NCBI GenBank assembly: GCA_025458545.1
Contig: JALOSH010000188.1
Span: 1-9,543 of the forward strand
Direction: 5' to 3'
From: Hydrogenophaga sp.
Lineage (GTDB): Bacteria; Pseudomonadota; Gammaproteobacteria; Burkholderiales; Burkholderiaceae
DNA: 9,543 nt
Within the stretch, counting starts at the first letter, position 1, and every line of letters begins with the position of its first letter. Below, in pieces: positions 1 through 6,354 of this stretch. The notes under the pieces are model-generated. The model saw only the letters and a program-made list of their open reading frames with translations, was not told the DNA's origin and ran no database searches. A program made the translations under genes and the position numbers.

Positions 1-290
1 TGCGCCCGGAGCACCTTGAAGATCTCCTGGCAGTATTTCAGGTCCGGCTTGTCGCGGGTGGAGCCCAGCGCCGATGAGGGCGTGCGCGCCACGGCTTCGA
101 GGTTGTGGCTGGTCTCTTGGGTGAGGTCGACGAAGTTCTCGTCCACGATGCCGCGCACGCCGTGGCGCGCGCCGTAGATGCGCTGCACGTTCTGGAACCG
201 CCGCGCCTCCAGCGCCACGCCCACCAGCGACTGGTTGATGACGGCGGTCGGGCCGCCGCCTTGGGCGACGAGGATTTTTCCGGAGGGCAT
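1..290 (-). CDS. 6-phosphofructokinase, probably pyrophosphate-dependent (N-terminal part, cut by window edge)
   Basis: Only the first 96 codons are present; the gene continues past the left edge. The enzyme phosphorylates fructose 6-phosphate to the 1,6-bisphosphate in glycolysis, in the cytoplasm. The N-terminus starts with KILVAQGGGPTAVINQSLVG at residues 5-24. This is the phosphate-donor loop in the GGGPTAVIN form seen in PPi-type enzymes, rather than the SGGDAPGMNAAI form of ATP-type PfkA. The segments GARHGVRGIV and TPSSALGSTRDKPD also fit the family, the latter being the conserved loop with the GSTR/GSSR signature. The ATG at 290 is preceded by a weak AGGAA about 5 bases upstream. The gene lies 35 bp downstream of tspO on the same strand, so the two may be co-transcribed. 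The PPi preference is inferred from the loop only, because the discriminating residues further in are not all visible. Confidence 0.85.
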   Translation of the reverse strand, partial: MPSGKILVAQGGGPTAVINQSLVGVALEARRFQNVQRIYGARHGVRGIVDENFVDLTQETSHNLEAVARTPSSALGSTRDKPDLKYCQEIFKVLRA

Positions 291-325
291 GGAGGTTCCT
301 AACAATTTGAAAGTGCCATCGTAGG

Positions 326-838
326 TCAGCCCAGCACCGCCGGGTTCGCCTGCCACAGCACCCAGTTGAGGTAGGCCGCAAACGCCACCCAGGCCAGGTA
401 GGGCAGCAGCAACATACCGGCCAGCGGCCGGATGCGCCAGAAGGCGGCGCAGGTGAGCGCGATCAGCACCCAGAACACCAGCACCTCGGCGAAGGCCCAG
501 CCGCCTTTCTGCATGCCGAAGAACAGCCAGCTCCACAGCGCGTTGGCTGCGAGCTGCACCACGAACAGGCCCAGCGCCCAGCGGCGTGCCCTTTGCTCCG
601 CCGGTGCACGCCACACCAGCCAGGCGGCAAACGCCATCATGGTGAACAGGATGGTCCATACCGGGCCGAACAGCCAGCCGGGTGGCGCCCAGTCGGGTTG
701 CACCAGGCCGCTGTAGAAGGTCTTGGCGTTGGCCGACGCCACCGCACCCGCCGCCGCGGTGAGGTAGCACAAGGCGATCCAGCCAGCGAGGCCGACGAGC
801 TGCTGGTGGCGGGTGCGCGGCGTGTGCTGGATGGTCAT
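326..838 (-). CDS. tspO: TspO/MBR family tryptophan-rich sensory protein
   Basis: This 170-residue, five-helix inner-membrane protein belongs to the TspO/peripheral benzodiazepine receptor family, whose members bind porphyrins and related ligands and often modulate tetrapyrrole or oxygen and stress responses. The family core is visible as PDWAPPGWLFGPVW at residues 48-61. The Trp-rich ANALWSWLFFG follows at about 98-108, and LLLPYLAWVAFAAYLNWVLW at about 143-162. Hydrophobic segments lie near residues 15-35, 58-76, 88-108, 117-133 and 140-163. The length matches the family (about 160). I chose the ATG at 838 because the five-helix core starts soon after it. The frame stays open upstream to 952, but that would overlap the divergent deacetylase gene and add a non-family segment. 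No Shine-Dalgarno sequence is seen before this ATG. Function in this organism is not shown. Confidence 0.9.
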   Translation of the reverse strand: MTIQHTPRTRHQQLVGLAGWIALCYLTAAAGAVASANAKTFYSGLVQPDWAPPGWLFGPVWTILFTMMAFAAWLVWRAPAEQRARRWALGLFVVQLAANALWSWLFFGMQKGGWAFAEVLVFWVLIALTCAAFWRIRPLAGMLLLPYLAWVAFAAYLNWVLWQANPAVLG

Positions 839-871
839 GGGAAAGGGGTCACGAAGTTCATCAAAGGGTGT

Positions 872-1933
872 ATGAAGACTTTTCACAATCCCTACCACGC
901 GTTGCACCAGGGGCGCGAAGAGATGTTTCGCGGCCGCATGGTGCCCTGCCACGAGGTGCCGGCCCGGCTGGATTTTGTGCTGACCGAATTGCAGCGGCGC
1001 CCCTTGGGAGCGTTACAGACACCCAAGGTCAGCGACCACGAACTGGACCTGGCCACCGCCCGCGTGCACGCGCCGCGTTACACGCAGTTCCTGGCGGGCG
1101 CCTGGGACGAGTGGGTCGCGCTGGACCCGAGCAACGCCGCGCGCGACGCCCTGCCCTCGGTCTGGCCGCTGGGCAATCGGAACGCTTTCCGCACCGATGT
1201 ACTGCCGCAGAACTTTGCGGCGCGGCTGGGCCTGTTTTCTTTCGACTCGGGCTCACCGCTGACAGCGGGCACCTGGGCGGCGGCGCGCGGCGGCGCGGCC
1301 TGTGCGCTGGCGGCCGCGCGCGAGGTGCTGGGCGGCGCGCGCTCGGCGTTTGCGCTCACCCGGCCGCCCGGCCACCACGCCGGGCCGGACTTTTTTGGCG
1401 GCTACTGCTTCCTGAACAACGCGGCCATCGCGGCGCAAGCGTTGCGAGACGGCGGAAAGCAGCGCGTGGCGGTGCTCGACGTGGACTACCACCACGGCAA
1501 CGGCACACAGACCATCTTCTACGAGCGGGCCGATGTATGCACCGTGTCGATCCACGGCGACCCGAGCACCGAGTACCCGTTCTTCCTGGGTCACGCGGAC
1601 GAGCGCGGCGCGGGCACGGGCGAGGGCTTCAACCTCAACCTGCCGCTGCCGCGCGGCAGCGGCTTTGCCAACTGGCGCGCAGCGCTGGGCCAGGCGCTGG
1701 ACGCGGTGGCGGCGTTCCAGGCCGACGCGCTGGTGGTGCCGATGGGGCTGGACACGTTTGAGGGCGACCCGATCTCGGGTTTCACGCTGCGGAGCGACAA
1801 CTACTTCGCCGTGGGCGAGGCGCTGGCCAGCATCGGCCTCCCCACGGTGTTCACCTTCGAAGGCGGCTACGCGGTGGACGCGGTGGGCACCAACGCGGTC
1901 AACCTGCTGGAAGGATTTCTCCGCGCGGCCTGA
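872..1933 (+). CDS. Histone-deacetylase-fold enzyme, acetylpolyamine amidohydrolase type
   Basis: This 353-residue zinc hydrolase of the arginase/deacetylase superfamily most resembles bacterial acetylpolyamine amidohydrolases, which remove acetyl groups from acetylated polyamines in the cytoplasm. The catalytic His pair is in RPPGHHA (H168, H169). The zinc ligands are in LDVDYHHGNG (D205, H207) and MGLDTFEGDP (D294). The transition-state Tyr is in EGGYAV (Y333). The segments IHGDPSTEYPFFLGHADERG and the NAVNLLEGF ending also match the polyamine group more than class I histone deacetylases. The length is usual for the family and all key residues are present. The ATG at 872 has an AAAGGG at a short distance. 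It begins 33 bp from the divergent tspO start, and its stop lies 6 bp from the stop of the convergent repeat-protein gene. The exact substrate (acetylputrescine, acetylcadaverine, acetylspermidine or another amide) cannot be told from sequence. Confidence 0.92.
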   Translation: MKTFHNPYHALHQGREEMFRGRMVPCHEVPARLDFVLTELQRRPLGALQTPKVSDHELDLATARVHAPRYTQFLAGAWDEWVALDPSNAARDALPSVWPLGNRNAFRTDVLPQNFAARLGLFSFDSGSPLTAGTWAAARGGAACALAAAREVLGGARSAFALTRPPGHHAGPDFFGGYCFLNNAAIAAQALRDGGKQRVAVLDVDYHHGNGTQTIFYERADVCTVSIHGDPSTEYPFFLGHADERGAGTGEGFNLNLPLPRGSGFANWRAALGQALDAVAAFQADALVVPMGLDTFEGDPISGFTLRSDNYFAVGEALASIGLPTVFTFEGGYAVDAVGTNAVNLLEGFLRAA

Positions 1934-1939
1934 ACCCGG

Positions 1940-3412
1940 TCAGCGCCCTTCGAGCAACGAGAACGACGAGACCAGGTTCACACCCACCAGCGGCGATGAC
2001 AGATCGCCCCGCACGCTGCGCAGGCGGCCGACTTCGAACTGCAGCGCCCAGTCGGGCGAGAGCGCATAGCGGGCCTGCAGCTGCGCCTGCGCGATCAGGC
2101 CGCCGCTCACGGTGACCGAGCCGCCGCCGGCCGCACCGATCGAAGCCTCCGCCCCCAGCCGCAGAGGGCTGCCCGCCAGCGGCCCAGACATCCACCCTGC
2201 ACCGATCTGTCCCGCCGCGTAGCCACCGGCCTGGCCGGTGGCGGCGGTGTTGGCCAGCGTCACCAGCCGCCAGTTCGGACCGAACTGGCGTTCCAGCTTC
2301 AGGGCCACCATGCCCATGGGCAGGGCCAGGCCACTGTCGCGCAGCATGTCGGTGTAGCGCACCCCACCCAGCGACACCTGCCAGGGCGCCCATTCGGCGG
2401 CCTGGGGCTGCGGGCCGGGTGACGGCAGCACCGGGCCCCCGGTGGGCAGCACATCCCAGAAACGCCAGGCGAGTTCCACGCGCGCTTCGCGGGCCGAGAA
2501 CGGTCCCCGGCTCTGGATGCGCCCGAGCACGGTGGCCACCGAAAACTGTGGCGTAGGCTGCCAGACCAGCGCACCCGAGACCTTGGCCAGCGCGCCGCCG
2601 CCGGTGTCCACCGTGGCACCGGCACCGCCCGCACCGAGCCCAGCCTCGGCCCGAAACGCGAGCGATGGCACCGCTGCCAGCCGCCATTGCAGACCCAGCG
2701 TGCCGGCCAGCTCGGCATAGCCGTCGTAGCCGCCGCCCATCGCGCCCAAGGTGGTCAGGCCCAGGTAGGGCGTGCCGCCCAGCCAGTTGGCAGCATCGAG
2801 ACTTCGGCGGTAGGCCAGGCCCCCGTACTGCAGCGAACCCTGCTGACCCAGCCCGCTGCGGCTGGGCGGCTTGTCGGGACTGTAGGCACCCAGCACGCCG
2901 ACCAGTTCGCTCTCGAACGCGCGGCTTTTCCAGGCAGCGCCGGGCTGTCCCAAAGCGGCGCCCGAGCCCGAACCCAGGTAACGGTCGCCGGTCCAGCGCA
3001 GCGACACATAGGGCTGGGAACTGTCGACCTGCCCGTTGGGAAACTTCACCTGCGACGCACCCACACCAAGACGCCACTGCCCCAGCGCACGGCTGACTTC
3101 CACATGGGGCCGCAGCATGAGGCCACCGCCCACCCAGCCAGGACTGCCGCCACCACCGCCGACGAACAGGCCGGTCTCGGCCTGCCAGGGGCCCCAGCTC
3201 TGACGGTAGGCGCCGTTGGCGCCCCAGGCAAAGAAACCACCCCGGTCGCCCGTGGCGGCGCCGTAGGCCGACAGGCCGGCCGACCAGTTCGGCGTGAACA
3301 GGCGCTGGTAGTTGAGCCCCAGCATGCCCATGTGCACGCCGTTGCCGACGTCGATGCGTTCGGCGGTGACCGAGATTTCGGATAGGTGACTTCGCCACAC
3401 TTGCTCCGCCAA
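1940..3412 (-). CDS. Glycine-rich beta protein of three tandem repeats, outer-membrane-barrel-like, no signal peptide
   Basis: I recognise no named family. The 490-residue product is rich in Gly, Ala, Trp and Tyr with alternating polar/nonpolar segments, as in transmembrane beta strands. It consists of three related units (numbered from the TTG): about 9-140, 167-318 and 342-490. Shared landmarks are MGMLGLNYQRLFTPNW (28-43) against MGMVALKLERQFGPNW (366-381), a central Gly-rich strand pair, and a closing pattern QWRLGVGASQVKFPNG, QFSVATVLGRIQSRG, DWALQFEVGRLRSVRG at about 112, 289 and 455. A TTG start at 3412 is chosen because GGGGAGGAG sits 3 bases before it. Another in-frame TTG at 3442 has no such site, and the first ATG lies inside unit 1. 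No signal peptide precedes unit 1, which is odd for a surface protein. It is the last gene of the ferritin-like/cytochrome/DUF3455 operon. Expression and location are uncertain, and an N-terminally eroded copy is possible. Confidence 0.7.
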   Translation of the reverse strand: MAEQVWRSHLSEISVTAERIDVGNGVHMGMLGLNYQRLFTPNWSAGLSAYGAATGDRGGFFAWGANGAYRQSWGPWQAETGLFVGGGGGSPGWVGGGLMLRPHVEVSRALGQWRLGVGASQVKFPNGQVDSSQPYVSLRWTGDRYLGSGSGAALGQPGAAWKSRAFESELVGVLGAYSPDKPPSRSGLGQQGSLQYGGLAYRRSLDAANWLGGTPYLGLTTLGAMGGGYDGYAELAGTLGLQWRLAAVPSLAFRAEAGLGAGGAGATVDTGGGALAKVSGALVWQPTPQFSVATVLGRIQSRGPFSAREARVELAWRFWDVLPTGGPVLPSPGPQPQAAEWAPWQVSLGGVRYTDMLRDSGLALPMGMVALKLERQFGPNWRLVTLANTAATGQAGGYAAGQIGAGWMSGPLAGSPLRLGAEASIGAAGGGSVTVSGGLIAQAQLQARYALSPDWALQFEVGRLRSVRGDLSSPLVGVNLVSSFSLLEGR

Positions 3413-3421
3413 GGACTCCTC
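3413..3421 (-). promoter_or_regulatory. Strong Shine-Dalgarno sequence that decides a TTG start
   Basis: On the minus strand GGGGAGGAG followed by TCC precedes TTG at 3412-3410; the GGAGG core is 5 bases from the start. It is the best ribosome-binding site seen in the window. No ATG or GTG is at the right distance, so it argues for initiation at this TTG. Confidence 0.6.
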
Positions 3422-3469
3422 CCCTTCCGCTGTGTCACACAAGCCCGGCGTGGTGGCAGTGCCTGGACC

Positions 3470-4033
3470 TCAAACCGCCTTCCAGAAGATGTAGTCGGCC
3501 TGGTAGTTCACGATCTGCCGGTTGCCGACCTTGCTGCCTTCGCACAACATGGCCGGTGCCACGCCGCCCTGGGTGGCCACGCGCTGGATGTGGGTCACGC
3601 CCTGCATCGCACCCATGCCCATGGCGGGGTTGGCTTTCACCAGTTGCAAGGGGATGCTGCCCGCTGCCGCAGGCGCGACCGCCAGCTGCGTGGCGGTGAG
3701 TTTGGAGCCGTCGGTGCTCTCCCAGGTGGCGGGGGGGCCGTAGTACTTGCCGACCAGTCGGCCTATGCGGTCCATGAGCTTGGCGTCGGGACCGACGAAC
3801 ACCCACTCGTGGCCCACCATGCCTTTCTTGGCGCGGCATTCGTAGGTGATCTGGCCCACCCCCACGGTTTCCATGGCGACCTGGTGGCCGGTCGGCACCT
3901 GCACGGCGGTGGGCAGGCCGTCCTGCGAGAAGGCCAACATTTTTGGCGCCTTGGGCTGGCCACTGGCGCAAGCGGACACAGCGAGTGCGGCGCCGGTGGC
4001 GAGCGCGGTGAGGATGAAGGTACGAACAGACAT
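3470..4033 (-). CDS. DUF3455 domain lipoprotein
   Basis: This 187-residue exported protein has a short hydrophobic leader ending in the lipobox VSAC (acylated Cys22). Residue +2 is Ala, which favours sorting to the outer membrane. The mature part matches my recollection of DUF3455 (PF11937). Its landmarks are ITYECRA at 62-68, HEWVFVGPDAKLMD at 75-88, a Gly-Pro-Trp-Glu region GPPATWESTDGS at 99-110, VTHIQRVATQGGVAP at 146-160 and an aromatic ending YQADYIFWKA. C66 and C164 could pair as a periplasmic disulfide. No biochemical role is established that I know of. The ATG at 4033 has AAGGAAG about 5 bases upstream. It sits 68 bp after the cytochrome gene and 57 bp before the repeat-protein gene, on the same strand, and probably belongs to the same transcript. 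Confidence 0.85.
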   Translation of the reverse strand: MSVRTFILTALATGAALAVSACASGQPKAPKMLAFSQDGLPTAVQVPTGHQVAMETVGVGQITYECRAKKGMVGHEWVFVGPDAKLMDRIGRLVGKYYGPPATWESTDGSKLTATQLAVAPAAAGSIPLQLVKANPAMGMGAMQGVTHIQRVATQGGVAPAMLCEGSKVGNRQIVNYQADYIFWKAV

Positions 4034-4101
4034 GATGCTTCCTTGGTCGGTGAAAAAAGGGTTGAAAGAGCGGATGGCACAGAGCGGTCAGCAGACAGCC
4101 A

Positions 4102-4509
4102 TCACGGGGCTGGGCGGGTCTGCGCCAGCGACTGGAGAAAGGCGACCACGTCGAGGCGGTCGTCCGCCTGCGACAGGCTGTAGCCCATGGCCTGACCGGG
4201 CACCAGGGCTTCCGGGTCGGTGAGCCAGGCCCGCAGCTTCTCGCCGCTCCACACATGGGTGGCTTGGCGCATGGCGGGCGAGTAGGTGTAGCCCGGCGCC
4301 TGGCCGGCGGGGCGGCCCGCCACTGTGCCCAGCGCGGGGCCGACGCGGTGCTGGTCCAGGCTGTGGCAGCCGACACAGCGCGACTCGAACAGCTGGCGGC
4401 CCCTCATGGCGTCGCCGCTCTCGGCGTGGGCCAGCGGTGCGCCCACACTGGCGAGCAGCGCGAGCGACCACCCGGCGAGCCGCCTGGGCAGGGCAGCGCT
4501 GCGCATCAT
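4102..4509 (-). CDS. Periplasmic class I c-type cytochrome
   Basis: This 135-residue single-haem cytochrome c carries a Sec signal peptide (hydrophobic about 11-24, likely cleavage after AHA at 29). The haem attachment site is CVGCH (C45, C48, H49). A distal Met ligand is expected at M108 in VPGQAMGY, and the terminal helix is DDRLDVVAFLQSLA. The segments RVGPALGTVAGRPAG and YSPAM fit the mitochondrial/cytochrome c2-like class I type. It should shuttle electrons in the periplasm. The start ATG at 4509 overlaps the stop of the ferritin-like gene by one base (TGATG) with no clear ribosome-binding site, so translation is probably coupled; a second ATG follows immediately. The pairing suggests that the two proteins exchange electrons, but that is inference. 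Confidence 0.93.
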   Translation of the reverse strand: MMRSAALPRRLAGWSLALLASVGAPLAHAESGDAMRGRQLFESRCVGCHSLDQHRVGPALGTVAGRPAGQAPGYTYSPAMRQATHVWSGEKLRAWLTDPEALVPGQAMGYSLSQADDRLDVVAFLQSLAQTRPAP

Positions 4510-5108
4510 CAGGCACCAAAAGACAGGGCACCGGCGGGCAGCGGTCGGCCCAGGGCGCTGGTCAGCACGGTGAAGTGCATCGTCTCGTCGGCCGCCAGGC
4601 GGGCCGCCACCTTGGCCAGGTCTTTGTTGCCCAGCGACGGAATCACGCCGAGGTAGGCGTTGATGGCGCCCAGCTCCAGCCGGGCGGCGAGGTCGAGCAC
4701 GTCGGCCTGGCTCTTGAGCGCACCGGCGTTCAGGGCCTTGGCGTAGTCGTCGAGCCTCTTCTCGGCCACGGGCGTGCCGCCCATCTTCTGGATGGTGGCG
4801 ATCAGCGCGTCGCGGTGGGCCTTGTGGTGACCCTGAAATCCGACCGCGATGTCCAGCACCGGCTTCTGCAGCAGGCCGCTGCCCGCGCCGAGCTGGTAGG
4901 CGTTGATGGCTTCGTGCTCCAGGCCCAGCGCCACGTTGAGGATGGACACGTCCTTGGCCATGTCGCCCGTCAGGCCCTGGGCCAGGGCGTCCTGGCCGGC
5001 CAGCAAGGCCACCGCCACTGCGGACAGGGTGCCGCTGCTGCGCATGAAGCCCCGGCGCGATGCGGGACTGGCGATGAGGGAGGTTGACGGGGTGACGATG
5101 TTGGACAT
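4509..5108 (-). CDS. Tat-exported ferritin-like (diiron four-helix bundle) protein
   Basis: The 199-residue product begins with a twin-arginine signal: SRRGFMRSS at residues 17-25 followed by a weakly hydrophobic stretch to about 44 (ALAQ). Tat export fits a protein folded with its metal cofactor before export. The mature part is a four-helix ferritin-like domain. Helix 1 has LEHEAINAYQLG (from 63) and helix 3 the near-copy LELGAINAYLGV (from 144), each with a candidate metal ligand (E64, E145). Helix 4 carries ADETMHF (E175, H178). Helix 2 carries GHHKAHRD, where H98 matches H178 but the expected Glu is H95. It is probably an iron-binding or oxidase-like periplasmic protein of the Ferritin_2/DUF4439 sort. 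The ATG at 5108 has AAGGAA 8 bases upstream. It is the first gene of the minus-strand operon and is coupled to the cytochrome gene by TGATG. Confidence 0.85.
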   Translation of the reverse strand: MSNIVTPSTSLIASPASRRGFMRSSGTLSAVAVALLAGQDALAQGLTGDMAKDVSILNVALGLEHEAINAYQLGAGSGLLQKPVLDIAVGFQGHHKAHRDALIATIQKMGGTPVAEKRLDDYAKALNAGALKSQADVLDLAARLELGAINAYLGVIPSLGNKDLAKVAARLAADETMHFTVLTSALGRPLPAGALSFGA

Positions 5109-5176
5109 GGTGCGGGTTCCTTGGGTGTGTTTGGGAAGGCGCTTGGCCGATCGTGTGGTCGGCACCAGCACAACGG

Positions 5177-5205
5177 ATACGCAGCGCCAGAGGGCTCCAG
5201 ATTCA
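5177..5205 (-). promoter_or_regulatory. Candidate ECF-type promoter for the minus-strand operon
   Basis: Read on the minus strand, TGAATCT (5205-5199) is followed after 17 bases by CGTAT (5181-5177). Transcription would start near 5170, leaving about a 60-base leader to the ATG at 5108. The layout resembles ECF promoters: a specific -35, a 16-17 base spacer and a CGT-type -10. Assignment to the sigma factor encoded in this window is inference. Confidence 0.45.
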
Positions 5206-5240
5206 AAAAGCCTTTGCTTTCGCAGGGGATTGGTCGGCAT

Positions 5241-5268
5241 TGAATCCGGCGGTGAAGCCGCTGCGTAG
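5241..5268 (+). promoter_or_regulatory. Candidate ECF-type promoter for the plus-strand operon
   Basis: TGAATCC (5241-5247) is followed after 16 bases by CGTAG (5264-5268). Transcription would start near 5275, giving about a 90-base leader to the DUF3034 start. It shares the TGAATC and CGTA elements with the minus-strand site; I found no other TGAATC in either orientation in the window. If correct, the sigma factor would drive its own operon. Confidence 0.45.
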
Positions 5269-5365
5269 TGGTGACGTCGGGTGGCGGAAGCGGATCTGTT
5301 CCATGCGCTCGGCCGCTCACACCCCACCCCACACCACACCCTTTTGCGACCCCAGCACCACCACC

Positions 5366-6316
5366 ATGAAACCAGCCCACACCGCTCAACGCTCCGCCCA
5401 GCCCACCGGCCTGATCGCACTGGCCACCCTCTGCGCAGGGATGGCCGCAGCTCCCGCCCATGCCAACAACGGCAAGCTCCTGCTCACCGGCGGCGTGAGC
5501 ACCATCGAAGGCGCAGCCGGGGGCGGTCTCTCGCCCTGGGCGGTGATCGGCAGCCAGGCCACCGGTGGCGAGACCGGCTTCTCGGCCTTCGCAAGCCGGG
5601 CCACCACCCAGGACCACGGCCTCTCGGCGTTCGGCGCGGCGGTGGGCATCCACGACCGCATCGAGCTGTCGGTCGGCCGCCAGGACTTCAACACCGGCGT
5701 CACCGGCACGCTGCTGGGCCTGCCCGGCCTGCACCTGAAACAAGACATCCTGGGCGCCAAGGTTCGGCTCGCGGGCGACGCGGTGCTCGACAGCGACACG
5801 CTCATGCCGCAGATCGCCGTGGGCGTGCAACACAAACGCCTGCAATCCAGCGGGCTGGACGGCACGCTGGCCGCCCTGGGCGCCAAACGCTCGGGCACCG
5901 ATGTGTACCTGAGCGCCACCAAGCTGTTTCTCGCGCAGGGCATTCTGGTGAACGGCACGCTGCGCGCCACCCAGGCCAACCAAGGCGGCCTGCTGGGCCA
6001 CGGCGCGCGGCTGAACGGCGCCGACAACGGCTACGAGCTCATGCCCGAGCTGTCGGTCGCCTACCTGCTGCGCAAAGACCTGGCGGTGGGTTTTGAATAC
6101 CGGGCTATGCCCAACAAACTCCAGCGCGCCGGTGCCGGCGCCGGGCTGGGCGATGGCCTGCGCGCGGGCGACTGGAAAGACCTGTTCATCGCCTGGGCGC
6201 CCAGCAAAAACGTCTCGCTGACCCTGGCCTATGTGGACCTCGGAACCATCGTGCCCGCCACCACCAACAACCGAAAACAAACCGGCGCCTACCTGTCGGC
6301 GCAGATCGCTTTCTGA
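5366..6316 (+). CDS. DUF3034 family outer-membrane-type protein
   Basis: This 316-residue exported protein has a Sec signal peptide (hydrophobic about 14-28, likely cleavage after AHA at 33). The mature sequence matches my recollection of DUF3034 (PF11231). Landmarks are GKLLLTGGVSTIEGAAGGGLSPWA at 36-59, DRIELSVGRQDFNT at 97-110, QDILGAKVRLAGDAVLD at 126-142, MPQIAVGVQHK at 147-157, GTDVYLSATKLFL at 177-189, NGTLRATQANQ at 196-206 and SLTLAYVDLGTIV at 284-296. Alternating strands and a C-terminal Phe (SAQIAF) point to an outer-membrane beta barrel. No transport or binding role is known to me. The ATG at 5366 is chosen because the signal peptide starts there; no Shine-Dalgarno sequence precedes it. 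It is the first gene of the sigma-factor operon. Confidence 0.88.
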   Translation: MKPAHTAQRSAQPTGLIALATLCAGMAAAPAHANNGKLLLTGGVSTIEGAAGGGLSPWAVIGSQATGGETGFSAFASRATTQDHGLSAFGAAVGIHDRIELSVGRQDFNTGVTGTLLGLPGLHLKQDILGAKVRLAGDAVLDSDTLMPQIAVGVQHKRLQSSGLDGTLAALGAKRSGTDVYLSATKLFLAQGILVNGTLRATQANQGGLLGHGARLNGADNGYELMPELSVAYLLRKDLAVGFEYRAMPNKLQRAGAGAGLGDGLRAGDWKDLFIAWAPSKNVSLTLAYVDLGTIVPATTNNRKQTGAYLSAQIAF

Positions 6317-6354
6317 GCGCTGAAGCACCTCTACAACCCTGATCCCTCACCACC

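Larger units (their letters stand above)
5109..5365. promoter_or_regulatory. Divergent control region between the two operons
   Basis: These 257 bp separate the start codons of the ferritin-like gene (minus) and the DUF3034 gene (plus). The region holds two outward-facing TGAATC...CGTA motifs, listed separately. The stretch 5317-5365 is C/A-rich and nearly free of G, giving the DUF3034 mRNA an unstructured leader without a Shine-Dalgarno site. No separate gene is evident here. Confidence 0.75.

Noticed and set aside
326..952. Longer TspO start at 952
   Set aside because: The added 38 residues overlap the deacetylase coding region and do not resemble TspO N-termini.
868..1761. Alternative plus-strand frame inside the deacetylase gene
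   Set aside because: The complete catalytic set of the deacetylase lies in the other frame; this one is Arg/Ala/Gly-rich shadow.
1899..3398. A 499-codon minus-strand frame overlapping the repeat protein
   Set aside because: It is rich in Arg, Gly and Ala with no domain, and runs in the alternative frame of the repeat-bearing sequence. It also crosses into the deacetylase 3' end.
1940..3412. BcsC C-terminal barrel or autotransporter domain
   Set aside because: The repeat signature does not match my recollection of either. There is no passenger region, and no cellulose synthesis genes are nearby.
3435..4376. A 313-codon minus-strand frame across the DUF3455 and cytochrome genes
   Set aside because: It is out of frame with two well-supported genes and rich in Arg, Pro and His without any motif.
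4970..6328. Long minus-strand open frame (about 450 codons) opposite the DUF3034 gene
   Set aside because: It is antisense to a recognisable family protein with signal peptide and barrel ending. Its translation is low-complexity and has no family features, a common artefact of high GC.
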